This document shows positions 32,101 to 42,861 of a DNA stretch of 64,000 nt, in pieces. The notes under the pieces were generated by a model. It was not told where the DNA came from and did not search any database. It saw only the letters and a program-made list of their open reading frames with translations. The translations under genes and the position numbers were made by a program. The stretch's first letter is position 1, and the number at the start of each line of letters is the position of its first letter. Source of the DNA: Oscheius onirici (taxonomy: Eukaryota > Nematoda > Chromadorea > Rhabditida > Rhabditidae); the NCBI GenBank assembly GCA_932521025.1, contig OW051470.1:4450501-4514500 (forward strand), written 5' to 3'.

Positions 32101-34750
32101 TGGTCAATTTATCGCCACGGGGCGTGACCTTGGCAGCTTGAAACCTATCATTTTTCTATATTCTTCGCATTGTCCAAATGTCTGGTCCCACTTCTTTTCA
32201 AAACAGTTCCCAAAAGAAAAGATAATTAAGGGATTAGCGGAGAACACACCCCGGCAGTTTACAAAAAACCAACAGGTTCCCCTTTGCTTTTGTCTGTTTT
32301 GGACGACCATTAAACATCTCAATTGTTTTGATTTGGTTGACGACGCTCGAGGTCGAACTTCTTATTTGACCTCCCTTTGTCATTTTCCTCGTTTCTTTTT
32401 TGGATTGTGCATAGTCGAGAAAATTCTTCGAAATTAGAAGAGTGTCAGGTGCAATTGTGTCACACGGATGTTAAAAAAGTTCTAACGACCCACAAAAGGC
32501 TAACGTTTCTTATCACTTTCCCTGATGAAAGAGTCAATGTTTGGAGATGATCCGGTAGTGGTGTGAACATGTACTCACTGTGTCTCTTGTTGACATTGCG
32601 TCCGTTCATCAAAGAGTCCTCGAGTCCGTCGCGAATACCTCTTCTGGCACTATGTTACTATCCTGCTACCTGTTCCTTTTCCAGGTGTCCCGAGGCTTTT
32701 CGACAACAACCTCTCTCGCCAATGATGCTCAGAACGAGACAATATCCAGAGGTGAGTTTCCCCTTTTTCTCTGTCGTAACAGCCGGTTTGACTAGTATAA
32801 TCCGACGTTTATCCCTCCAGGTTGCCGGCATCTTCGGCTGCGAGGAACAGCCCGCGTTGAGGCGTTTCACTCGATATCATCACGAGCCGCCGCCACAACA
32901 GATACAGATGATCAGCAACACTGAATTCTCCAAGAGGTAAGAGCATTGAACTTTTGGTTTTTTTTTAAAACGTGATCTCGCGTTTTTTTTGTTTGGGAAA
33001 CAGTTTGATAAACAGGCAACTTGTTGGTACTGACCAAAATAACAAAATTCCCGGACTAGCTGTGTTCTCTCGTTCCCGAGATCATGCTCAAATTCAAAAC
33101 AAACAACCTTCCAACCACTACTGATCCAATTCCTATAGACCGTAACAATCCACCGTTTGTCCTTGTTCCAGCCACATTTCGCCTGTTCTTGCGGGTCTGC
33201 CGTCGGCTATAACCAGTCCCCTCTCTTTTGAGGAGACTTTGGCGTGTCTTTTGACGGAGTGAGGATTGAGAAAAGACTTTATTCAGGAAGAACATGAAAC
33301 ATATTTTGAAAAGGGGGAATGTCCTGAACCAGTTCCATGCCATGGAACGGGAATTACACTGTGTGTGAGAGTGGCGTGAAAGTTGACACAGTCAACTTTG
33401 TCTCCTGTGCGCTGTACTGACCTACCTCATGGTTTTCTGGAGGTTTTTCTGTCGTTTTTAATAATAATATAATAAATTTATTTCAGCTCGAAGAAGCCAT
33501 CATTCTTCAATGGGGCTTGGACTTTCCGGGACAAAAAACCAAGTCGCCCACCCCTTCAACGGAGCAACCATAATCCGTTCCGAAGGTACCTCTATTCATT
33601 TTGTTCTTGGAACATTTGGTTAAGAGAGGAACGACCTCTGAGTATGCACTGTGATGTCCGAGTGTCCAGAAGTAGAAGTGAGACAGCAAATCGACCACCC
33701 ATTCAAGAACCTCGGAAAGAGTTCAGTCCAGCTCCTCCTCTCCCAGTGCAGCCTCCTCCACTCTTAGCTCAACAGAAGGATTTTACCAGTAAGCCTTTCA
33801 GTTGACTATGTTAAAGTAAATTCAGCTCGAATCACCGTGGAAGAGACGCCCATTTTGAGGAATAAAGAAGGCAAAGAGGAACGGAGAAGCATTCAGTCGA
33901 GTCTGAGACAAAGCTGTCCAGAACTGGAAACAATAGGCAAGATTGTCGTCGAGCCAAAAAGAAGAGCAAGACGAGCGAAGGAGAAAGCAAGAGAAGCAAG
34001 ATGGTCTTCGAAAGAGATCCGGGAATGGAGTTTGGACGATGTTCTCCTATGGCTCCAACATATTCATTTGGACGACGTGGCTTCGATCTTGATCGGCTAC
34101 GATATGAGAGGAGAGGATCTACTCAAATGGGACGACGAGTGTCTATGTCAGTTTGTCGTGTTCCTAACAATGATTTATTTATAGCACAGCTCGGAATATC
34201 TAACCTCGAAACCAGAAGTAAGATCATCAAAGAACTTCGGGATCTTCAGCAGCGTGGCCCTCAGAAAAGACCCCAACGGACACTTTTTGATCTTCTTAGA
34301 AAAAGTGCAGCCTACGATCAGGTATCAAACCGACTGGAACAGTTTCTACATATAGAAATACAGGTTTTGGCGGTTGAAACGCCATTGACACCGAGAGACA
34401 TCACCGTCTGTTCTGGCAGAATGGGTTGTCTACAGATAACCAAAGTGAATGGTGCGAATCTGCCACTCCGAGAAGACGACTGGTATTCTACTACATTATT
34501 TAAATTTAACTGCTTATTTAGTCTTTTGGAAATCAACGAGTGTCCTGGAGAACAGTTCAAGTCGGCTCTTATGTTGACCCGTCTCATCACAGCTAGTCGA
34601 GGAGAACCTCTCCGCTTCGTCTTGTTGAGAAGACATTCGGCACAACACAGCGAAGACAGCTCTGTGAGTTAGTATCAGAGAAAACTGACAGTGGAGCTTC
34701 AGAACGAGACATCCAGCGGAATCTCTTCATCTCCTCGACTATCTGAATGA
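29123..34750 (+). CDS. Proline-rich adaptor with SAM and PDZ-like domains
   Basis: Exons that keep frame across each splice: 29123-29155 (MAKPYEPPPDY), 31863-31975, 32685-32751, 32821-32936, 33487-33585, 33670-33788, 33826-34146, then about 34185 to 34677 with a short intron at about 34483-34521, and a last exon ending LSE at 34750. The N-terminal half is Pro/Arg-rich and probably disordered. A SAM domain follows: EIREWSLDDVLLWLQHIHLD, YDMRGEDLLKWDDECL, LGISNLETRSKIIKEL. A C-terminal PDZ-like fold follows: GCLQITKVNGANLPL and LLEINECPGEQF, ending LRFVLLRR. SAM-then-PDZ recalls CNK scaffolds, but I do not see the CRIC or PH domains. The first exon is separated by a 2.7 kb intron; an alternative start is ATG at 31866 (MVEEPWHRNPREY). 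Confidence 0.72.
30236..31156. mobile_element. Inverted-repeat DNA transposon remnant (MITE), ~920 bp, ~300 bp arms, TA-flanked
   Basis: Left end TACACTGTCTTTCATAATTA and right end read in reverse TACACTGCTTTTCATAATTA; arms of about 300 nt match with few changes (for example GGCGTGTTTAAAAACCCCAG at both ends in opposite orientation). The outermost bases are TA, compatible with a TA target duplication as in Tc1/mariner elements. The motif TTCATAATTATAGGTTC occurs twice in each arm. The interior (30548-30848) has a further inverted pair (GCCCTAGAAGATGGAT) and no transposase. Lies in intron 1 of the SAM/PDZ gene. Confidence 0.85.
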
Positions 34751-34804
34751 AGTGTCTAGATACACAACGGGTCCCGATTTAGTGTCTTATTGTATCATAA
34801 ATAT

Positions 34805-37621
34805 TCATGTTGATTCCAACGTCCTAACAGCCGATCCGAGTCTCATTTTGTTTCCTCTCGGAGGTTCCAGAGCATGAACTTCTACAAATCCATCAGCTAG
34901 ACCTTGGGCCATAAACCCGATGCGTTGATCTGAACTCTCCAGCCAGCAAAGAGACACTCCCGGTTGAACCTAAACACCCTTTCTGACAAAAAAAAGTAAA
35001 AGAAAGGTTACGGGAGAAGGAAGGTCGCTGATGGTTATGGGAGCTCGTCCAATCGAGATGTCCCAGAAGAGAATTTTCGAATTGCCATGCCACGAATAGA
35101 AGCCAGTGCTTGATGTGGGCGACCATTCGACTGATGTGACTGGAAGACGGATCGAAGCTGGTGGAGTGAGAATGAGGATTGGAGCCGCTTGGTCGAGACG
35201 AATCAATTGGAGAGAACCAGTGGAAAGACCAGCAACTAACATTCTGTTGTCGGATGGATTTTCGCGAAGAGTCGTTATCTCTCCGAGCGATTCTAGGCAG
35301 CTTGGTTTGGATTGAATGACATGGAAAACGTACGCATCTTTCCCCTGAACAACCTCGGACCAACGTGATTCCTGGCATTCTTACTCCGACTCATCGAACA
35401 CAGAAACCCAGCATCAGTGCCTGTTGTTGATTTATTGAATCGGTGAACCCGAAAGACATCTTACCAACTACATATTGTCCTTCGTCGACCACAGCCATAC
35501 ATGTGGCTATGAGCTGAGTTGGGGAGCTGGCGCTTTTGAGAATGGCGGAATCTGGTTTAACAATAGCTGTCAAGGCAAGAGTCAGTCGAGCTCCCGGCGT
35601 CTTTCCCACTCTTGGAGAATCGTCTCTCTGCAGACCATAAATAAAGAGTGCTGCGGATGAGTTCAGAACAGAAATCTGGGAGTTGGTCGCATGAATGTGG
35701 ACGACAGGAGCAGCTTCATCTGCTGACAGCGCTGCCACGAAGAAAGAAGTATCAAATGCGGGACGACGAAGGACAATATCCGAGTGACTGTCTATCCAAG
35801 GAATGCGATTATCAAAAGAGAGTTCAGAGTCGAGCAGATCGAACGCTACGACTGAGCCGTCTACCTAAACCTCTGTGTGTTGGCTGCAAAAGTTTTTCTT
35901 ACGATTCCAGCGAAAAGAGCCGATCCATCCGGAGAATAGATCATGCATGAGATTTCTCCATCACAAAGAAACAGTCTAAACTTCATTTCAATTCAGTTCA
36001 ATTTCAGCACACCTTTCCGGAGGTCGGGAACAATCTAATATTGTCTCCACGATCAGACTCCTTCCTTCAATGTCCCTTGCCGCTGACTCTTCAACCAGAA
36101 AGGCTGCTGTAACGAACTGACTTTCTCGCTCATTCCTAGTCAGAGCTGTGCATTTGTACTCTGAAATTGCCATATAATTTCTAACTCTTTGATACACAAA
36201 CTTTGAGCCAACGGCTGCAGTTTGATGGTATGTGCTCCGGTACTAAAAGCGAGATCGCTCCGTTCCGCTAGATCCAGTAGTTTTCCGTCCTTTTGACGGT
36301 TAGACAATAGATCGAACATGACCTAAACTATTCGGAGCTCAATATCTTTTCAACCCACCTGCGCAGAAGCTTCGACAAACTTCTTTAGATGTTCGTTTTC
36401 TAGGTGATTCTCCCGAAAGATACTCATCTTATCGTCTTCTTTCCTTTTTGTTGTTTCTTCTCCTCCCCAGTCCCCTCCAATTGTTCCAGGAGCTTGTGTC
36501 CAAACGGTCCTCTGAACTGACGGCTCGGTTTGAACTACCTGGTTAATGTCGTCATCTCGGGTTTGTGCATCTCTCTAAAATATGTAGAAAGTTTTTTCAA
36601 TGTAAAGAGAAAAACCTGCATCTTTCCTCGATCTCCAAAAAGTTGCATGTAGAAGTCATAGTCTTTGACAGGCGGCTTGTCCAGAATCACGTACTTGACC
36701 GAATCAAATGCTGAATTTCTTCTAGACGAAGGTAACGTATTGACTCACCGATGAGTTCTCGCAGTTTCCGATACCTTCTCTCGTTGTTGTTCAAAGCATC
36801 CAAATCATAGCCTTGAGCCGAACTAAAGTCTATTTTTCTCTCCGAGGCCGACAGAACTCTGTTCTCCTGAATGTTTCAACCTCTTGAAATTAACAAAAAA
36901 AAATTACTTTTCGCTGTTGTGTGCTGCCAGGCTGGGATGAGACAGACGCTGGTTCTCTCCGTCCCTGAGCCGTAGCCAACCGTCTCATCATCGGAGTATA
37001 TTCTGGAAGACGCAAAGGCAGCTCTTCGACTTCATCGTCGTCTATTTGTGGAGGAATGTGGACCTCTTCTTTGATCTCTGACTGTACTTCTTTCTCTTCA
37101 TTAGTCACTGGACTGTTATCATCCGATCCTTCTGACTCAAAGTCATCCGAATAGTCTTCGAAGTCGTCCTGAACAACTCATTGAATCGAGTCTCTCCTTG
37201 AACAAACTTCGTAAATGTCTTCTTCCACTTCCTTTTCGGGAGGAAGAGGCCTGACTTTGATCTTTTCTTTCTCTTTTGTTGGCTTAGAAATGGACTTTGT
37301 TGATTTTACTTCAGCTTTAGGAATTTTCGAAGGTTTACTACTGGATGTTTTCTCTTCCTAAAATTATGTTTCTATGATCAAAAGTTAATTGTTGTGATTA
37401 ATTTACTTGTTTACCTTTAATTTACTTGTATTCTTCTCCTTTGCTTCCGTTTTGCCAGTTTTTGGTTTCTGATAAGTAACTACGTCAGAAGAAAAAGTTT
37501 ACCTTGTCGCTCTTACTACCATTCTTGGAACTAGACGAAGACGTCGTTTTTCTGAATAAATAGATTTGAATAAAACAGAAAAAACTTACTTTGAAGTAGT
37601 TGGAATGAACGTATTTTTCAT
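34805..37621 (-). CDS. WDR60: Cytoplasmic dynein-2 intermediate chain WDR60 (DYNC2I1)
   Basis: ATG at 37621 (MKNTFIPTTSK). A Lys/Glu/Ser-rich N-terminus precedes an acidic stretch (FESDDSEGSDDNSP) and LPLRLPEYTPMMRRL. The signature block FDSVKYVILDKPPVKDYDFY, MQLFGDRGK and VVQTEPSVQRTVWTQAPG is the WDR60 DPPV..YD / WTQ region. The C-terminal half carries degenerate WD repeats, for example LPVTSVEWSPTSSTGFYSW followed by SKILFWDISIG, and ends AVRTLEST at 34805. About a dozen short introns. WDR60 pairs with WDR34 in the retrograde intraflagellar transport motor; in nematodes it works in sensory cilia. An X-box-like site lies 48 nt upstream of the ATG. Confidence 0.88.
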
Positions 37622-37668
37622 GCGTTCGTGACTAGAGGGGTTCCTAAAGACAAACGTTGATTGAACGC

Positions 37669-37682
37669 GTTGCCGCGACAAC
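37669..37682 (-). promoter_or_regulatory. X-box-like RFX site upstream of WDR60
   Basis: GTTGTCGCGGCAAC on the minus strand matches RYYNYYATRRNRAC except that the central AT is GC (12 of 14). It is 48 nt upstream of the WDR60 ATG. The identity of the gene (a ciliary motor subunit) makes a true RFX site likely. Confidence 0.6.
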
Positions 37683-37960
37683 CAGGCAGACACTGGGGTT
37701 AATTTTGGGGAGGCATTTTAGTAAAACTCTAAAAGGAGAGTGTTGGACAGGATTAAACGTTAGTTCAGAAAAAACGTGGGAAAGTTGTTCTTTTCTCGAA
37801 AACTATCTAAACGACGTGAGTCAGAGGGAATCTCAGAGAACACTAAGGACGTCTAGTCTTCCCATCTCAAATGAGGCCAATTAGAGAGCGACGCTTGTGT
37901 TTCTGGTGTCCGTTCTCATAGTTCCTAATCTCGAGTCTGAAGTTATAATTTGAATTGTCG

Positions 37961-38173
37961 ATGTCCGTTAATTGTCAGTTATTATTAAATTTCTTTCTTC
38001 TCCCAACAGAAAGAATCCGTCGTAGTGGAAGAAATCGTGGACCTCCTCGTTCCGCTTATGCATTGCAATTGTTTATGCACGGTTGCATGTTTGGACCAGC
38101 CTTCCGTTCGGGTTCCGCACCTAAAATGGCTACTACTCGTCGTGATTACGTCTGTTACTTTTCGTTCTTCTAG
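37961..38173 (+). CDS. Doubtful short Arg/Gly-rich protein
   Basis: Frame from MSVNCQLLLNFFLLPTERI to CYFSFF at 38173 contains IRRSGRNRGPPRSAYA. A candidate 31-nt intron at about 37979-38009 has an acceptor (CTCCCAACAG) but no GT donor, so only the unspliced frame is supported. No family is recognised; it could be chance or the 5' part of a longer gene. Confidence 0.25.
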   Translation: MSVNCQLLLNFFLLPTERIRRSGRNRGPPRSAYALQLFMHGCMFGPAFRSGSAPKMATTRRDYVCYFSFF

Positions 38174-38639
38174 AATCTTCTCTGTCATAAGCGAACAACA
38201 AATTAGTTATTCCTAGTCAAAAATGAGGTCCGTTCCAAGGTCGCTTCGCGTCTCAACTCAAATGAGTTGCAAATTGGCAAGTTGTCCCCCGGGACAATCC
38301 TTTCCTTCCCTACACTTCGGAAAACCTCTTTACAAGAAAAAATTCTACCTTTTTAGTCTCCTTGACGACGCTCAAATTCGCCTGTAATTATGAGCTATTT
38401 GAACCAGAGCGGCGCCTTCTCACTCCGGACAAACAGCCATTGTAGTCGTGTTTTCGGTTCCTTCTCTAATTAGGACATGAGATTGCTCCATTTCACGAGA
38501 TAGATCAGAATTCGAGTCACACCCCTTCGCTTCGTGAGAATCTCGCCAGTCTCATGAATTATCCTCGGCTCCATTCCGTGGGCTCATTCGTCCGTCTTCT
38601 CACCTCCCCATTTCCCTTCTTTTCGATTGACTTTTTCAG
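38174..38639. other. Upstream region of the carbonic-anhydrase-related gene
   Basis: About 465 nt with no supported gene. It ends in TTTTTCAG immediately before the ATG at 38640, a likely trans-splice acceptor. Confidence 0.4.
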
Positions 38640-40237
38640 ATGCTCTCACTCCTCTTCCTTCTCTTCATTCCAGTCGTTCAAAACAATGACGAGTACCCTT
38701 GGACTTACGACAACGACATGATGGGAGGTAGGTCACGCCGTTGACAGATCTCCTAGTACACGCAATCTGAATATTTTTGAGAAAGACTAGATAGAAGACA
38801 AGCCATCCTCCTCCGAAAAGATTAACTCTGTTTGTTTGAAAGTTTCAGGTCCCAACTTTTGGGGATTGATGCTCGGAAAAGAGAGTGAAATGTGTACCAA
38901 AGGGAAGTTGCAGTCTCCGATTGATATTCGTCCCGATCGACTACTCTTCGATCCGAACGCCAAACCAATTCACATCGATCGAAATACTGTGGGTTCACAA
39001 AGGTTTATTTGCGGTGATCTACGGGGGTTCCGTGTGGCGAACGTACGCTTTTCCTGGCGGTAGATGCGAGTGGAGGGTTACGATCCGGGCTTCTTCAGTG
39101 CTAGTTGGACCGGGACAGGCTAGGCTGGCGAGAGATGACAGGGTAGACTACCTTCGTGTACTACCACCCGGAATTGAACTTGCGATCGCTTTCTTCATAG
39201 GCTGTCATCCTATCCACTGGACTATCCGGGCAACCAAAGACAAGAGGAAAATTGAACTGATTCAGGTAATGTCTGAACTTGTGAATACCGGTCAGATGGC
39301 TCGCATTCGTATCGGAAATTCTGTTCGGTTCCCCAGTGTCAACTTGACTGGCGGGCCAGTCCAGTATCGGTATAGAATACAACGAATCGACATTCATTTC
39401 GGGAGAGATGTTCAGAATGGAAGTGAGCATACGATAGATGGACGTCGGTTTCCAATGGAGGTCAGTCTGTCCTATATATTGAGACAATTCTTCAGATCCA
39501 AATGCTGGCTTTCAACACTGATCTTTACCACAACTTCAGTATGGCCAGTAAATCACCACGCGGACTCGTTGGAGTTTCTATTCTGGTCGAGGTATTCCCC
39601 ATTTTCGAAGTATGAACTTTGTTCATTCCCAGTTTGGTCCCGAAACTAATGACGAGCTGCTAAAGCTGACAGTTGCCTCATCCAGTGTTCTATTCAAAGG
39701 TTTGTTGTTTTGTCGTTTCACAAAAATTGCAAATTTCAGACAAAAGAGTCGAATTAGCTGACTTACGTCCATGGAGACTTCTTCCAAGCACAAAAGACTA
39801 CGTAACATACGAAGGGTCACTGACGAGTCCGAATTGTTTTGAAACTGTCACTTGGATCATAGTTAATCAACCGATTCACATCAGTCTCGACCATGTCTGT
39901 GTGTTCCGTGAACGAGTATAAAAGAAATTTCAGTGGAGAGAATGGGGCAAGATGCAACAGACAATTGAAGCTCCGGAGAAAGACGAGGAGGCGAAATATG
40001 TGGCGCCAAATGTCCGAATGGCACAAGAACTTCATGCGAGATTGTTGAGGACAAATATTCAACACAAAGTTCGAGTAAGTTGACTGAAACAGCTATCCCA
40101 ACTCTAAATTCAGTCCAAAGAATCGTGTCGAAATGTGTATCCTCGTCTCGAATACCGTCTAAATTCACATCTTGCTCCATTAAACGCGACTCATAGACAC
40201 AGACGACATCATCTTTACGAAATCGATTATTGGTGAT
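38640..40237 (+). CDS. Carbonic anhydrase-related protein (CA10/CA11-like, acatalytic, secreted)
   Basis: MLSLLFLLFIPVVQNNDEYP is a signal peptide. GPNFWGLMLG, KLQSPIDIRPDRL, VNTGQMARIRI, FPSVNLTGGP, IDIHFGRDVQNGSEHTIDG, YHNFSMASKSPRGLVGVSIL and YEGSLTSPNCFETVTWIIVN follow in CA10/11 order, ending HLYEIDYW at 40237. In the zinc-site motif (H-x-H) the first His is Asp (IDIHFG), so catalysis is not expected. CA10/11 proteins are secreted ligands of neurexin-like and other surface proteins (cah-1/cah-2 in C. elegans); neuronal secretion is inferred. The C-terminal tail is long and His/Arg-rich (ATHRHRRHH). The intron 38989-39265 contains a tRNA-like element. Confidence 0.9.
39160..39232 (-). repeat. 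tRNA-like element (SINE head) in an intron
   Basis: On the minus strand TAGTCCAGTGG (A-box, 39214-39224) and AGTTCAATTCCG (B-box, about 39169-39180) sit at tRNA spacing, with GCCCGGA at the 5' side. The variable region is too irregular for a normal tRNA. It lies within the CARP intron, antisense to the gene. Confidence 0.5.
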
Positions 40238-40404
40238 TCTCGTTTGAGATTAATTCAAAACAGTGTCTTTCTACCTCAGCTCATTGAATAACCGGTGGTT
40301 TGTCAAAACAGTGCAATAAAGAAACCTGTATTTATACTTCGATCGCAAAATACATAGGAACAGTCACACTTACATGTTTATGTGTTACACTACAGTCTAC
40401 AGAT

Positions 40405-41450
40405 CTAGTGGCTTTCGCGATCCTTTTCGTAACCGACTCCTGAAAGAATAAGATACGTTAAAAGAAACCTTTCGGGCCCCGAAAAGCCCCATTGGTGCCT
40501 GTCATGAATAACCAAAACAACTAACTCTATTACAGAACAGCGGTCTTTTGGAGTAAGAGCAGTCCCAAAAATGGATTAGCGTTCCGAAAAAGCTGTAACA
40601 AATTAACCTGGATGTTTTGCTTTTTTTTGTTACTTTAGCGAATATAGCGGAAAAGGATTGCTATTTGATTTTCTACTTGTTTTTGTTCCAAGAAAATCGA
40701 CCGAGAACAATCAAGTTTTGAGTTTTTCGGAATTTCATTTTTCACCAGTTATTTTAGAGCGATTTTTATGGATGTTGTTCCAAGGGTGAAAAACTCTGAT
40801 AAAAACATTCTAGAATTCGAAAGACAGGTGATAAATAAAAAAAAGGTTATTTTGGATTTGCAGAATTCATGACAGGAACTAATGGAGTTTTGGGAGCTGA
40901 AAATTTTATTTTAACATACCTGGGACATATTGCTCCGACTTGTTGTGGAACAAGCTGTGGTTTCCATCTCCCCAGGGGAAAGGCTGAAAATAAGTTTGCT
41001 TGATCATTTTTTATTCATTTTCCAATGAGTTTTAATGTTTCCGATTCATACTAAAGAAAAGTACAGATATAACATGATGTTCAAGGGTTTCGAATAAAAT
41101 TAAATCAGTGCTCACCTTGTTGCGGACGTTGAGAAAGGGATATTCGACGTATTCAGGTCTGGCGTGCGACATATGCTTCTTGTGATCGGCGAAGGCGGCA
41201 TACATGGTCATGAGGAGACAGGGAATCGAAGCAATGTAGAAAATCTTGCGCCAAGTTTCCTTAGTGGCTACAACACGAAAATAGTTGAACAAAAAAGGAC
41301 GAACTCACTCTCGGCGTGCTTCAAAGTCTTAGTCATCGACTCCTTGAATCCCTCGACATTGTGGCTACCATAGAATCCTCCAGAAGAGTTTCTCTGGAAG
41401 ATCTTGACCAAATTGCGAGTGGCGGGAGTGAGTCGAGAGAGACCAGCCAT
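40405..41450 (-). CDS. COX6A: Cytochrome c oxidase subunit 6A, mitochondrial
   Basis: Four exons from ATG 41450 ([20 protein letters not shown], a mitochondrial presequence). Then [20 protein letters not shown] (the single membrane helix), [16 protein letters not shown], and the hallmark [13 protein letters not shown] motif, ending KDRESH at 40405. COX6A is a nuclear-encoded complex IV subunit of the inner membrane involved in dimer stability and nucleotide control. The third intron (about 40440-40919) is long for this genome and I see only AT-rich sequence in it. An AAATTCCAG acceptor directly precedes the ATG. Confidence 0.95.
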
Positions 41451-42570
41451 CTGGAATTTGTTCAGTTTAAAAGAAGACAAATAGTAAAGTAGGAAGTGAC
41501 AAAAACAGCGTAATTTTTAGTAGTACAAAAATAAAAAAATGTTACATGCAGAATGCTTATGTTATCAATGAAAACACTTTTTCTTCAGGTTTCAAATATT
41601 CTTTCGAACTGTATTGCGAGATAAACCATAAAAGATTTATCGGCTATGTCATGGAAAATGCTCACGAAAATGAAACGCGGAAATCCAGTAAAAGTATTTA
41701 AAAACAGCACGTTTTTCGGTATATTTGCTGCCTTGGCAGTCCATTCCAATTCGCGTCGGGACTCTTTGCACAAACCTTTAGTGATAAAAACAGGCATTTA
41801 GCTTTTTGGTTTCTTTTTGGTACATGGTGTTGTTTTCGTATAAAATTTAGCAGAAATATAAAAAAACAGCAGCTTACAAAGAAAAGATAAGCAGTAAACG
41901 AAAAAAAGAAATGAAAACAGGCAACCCCAAATTTGGGGTTTTTGCAAAAACACGGTGTTTTAACTTTTCAAATGGGTGGAATGGCGCCCATTTTCTTAAT
42001 TACAGTACTATATATGGTTTTTCAAGAGTTTATTCGTCCCTGTAGATTATCCGTCCCTTATCGTTTTCCCCTTCGGGTCGTAAGACACATCGACAAGTAC
42101 GACAAGCACTATTGAACAATTTTTTCCTGAGATTTCCAGCAAAACGTTCCCAGCAATCGTGTTCGAGGCTTGTTTACGTTCGTCTCCAAACAAACTAGAG
42201 TAAAATTTGGCCAACTTTATGTCTTCCAATTGTCCCCAGAGGTCTCCCCACAAAATGTACTATTCTCGTTCAATTCCCTTATCGTTTAACTCTTCCCCTT
42301 CGGGTCATGTCCGGAGTAGAAGAGTTCTGTATCAAAAGCAGTAGCTGTTCCTTACAAGAGTATATAATTACTGTAAGCTTCGGTATACTGGAATTTAATA
42401 GTTCGGCAACTCCTCAACCATTCAGTAAAAAAATATTAGTGCAAATCAAAACTTTCAGTTTTTCCAACTAGATATCGAGGATTATTGACAGAAACTAAGA
42501 CCTCCTCTCTTATCAGTGTGATTCACCGCCTTCTTCAATAAACAAAAAGACGCTTCTCGGCTCTTTCGAC
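41451..42570. other. Intergenic region with a short duplicated motif
   Basis: No supported gene. CCCTTATCGTTT and CCCCTTCGGGTC occur in order twice, at about 42056-42081 and 42277-42306, suggesting a local duplication. Frames on the minus strand (41585-41797 and 42047-42253) lack splice support or homology. Confidence 0.4.
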
Positions 42571-42861
42571 ATGGTTTGTTCTTATTATTTCAGTTCACAT
42601 CGACTTACTCAGAATACCAAGGATTCATCCAATACGAATTCTAGCCAGCAAACAAAGGTTTCAACTCGTTCTGTGTAAATATCGTTTGCAGCAAGTCCCT
42701 ACGAATCCTTCGACGGAAATCAGAATCTCGAACACTCGTCCCTCTGTATCTGGTTCGAGATTCGGCCCAAATCGTATGTTGTCATTTATCTGTTCCATTG
42801 AATTTCAGCCCCAACCCACGGTCCACCATTTAACACCGGTATTCGTCCTCGTCACCACTAG
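42571..42861 (+). CDS. Small unknown Ser/Thr/Asn/Pro-rich protein
   Basis: Three exons with 34-35 nt introns in frame: MVCSYYFSSHRLTQNTKDSS, QVPTNPSTEIRISNTRPSVS, and PTHGPPFNTGIRPRHH ending at 42861. It is short (about 73 residues) with no Cys pattern or membrane segment. Two consistent splice joints in frame support a real gene; function is unknown. Confidence 0.45.

Noticed and set aside
41585-42253. Two minus-strand frames (MPVFITKGLCKESRR and MWGDLWGQLEDIKLA) between COX6A and the 42571 gene
   Set aside because: No domain, no consistent splicing between them and no signal at the start; possibly decayed transposon.
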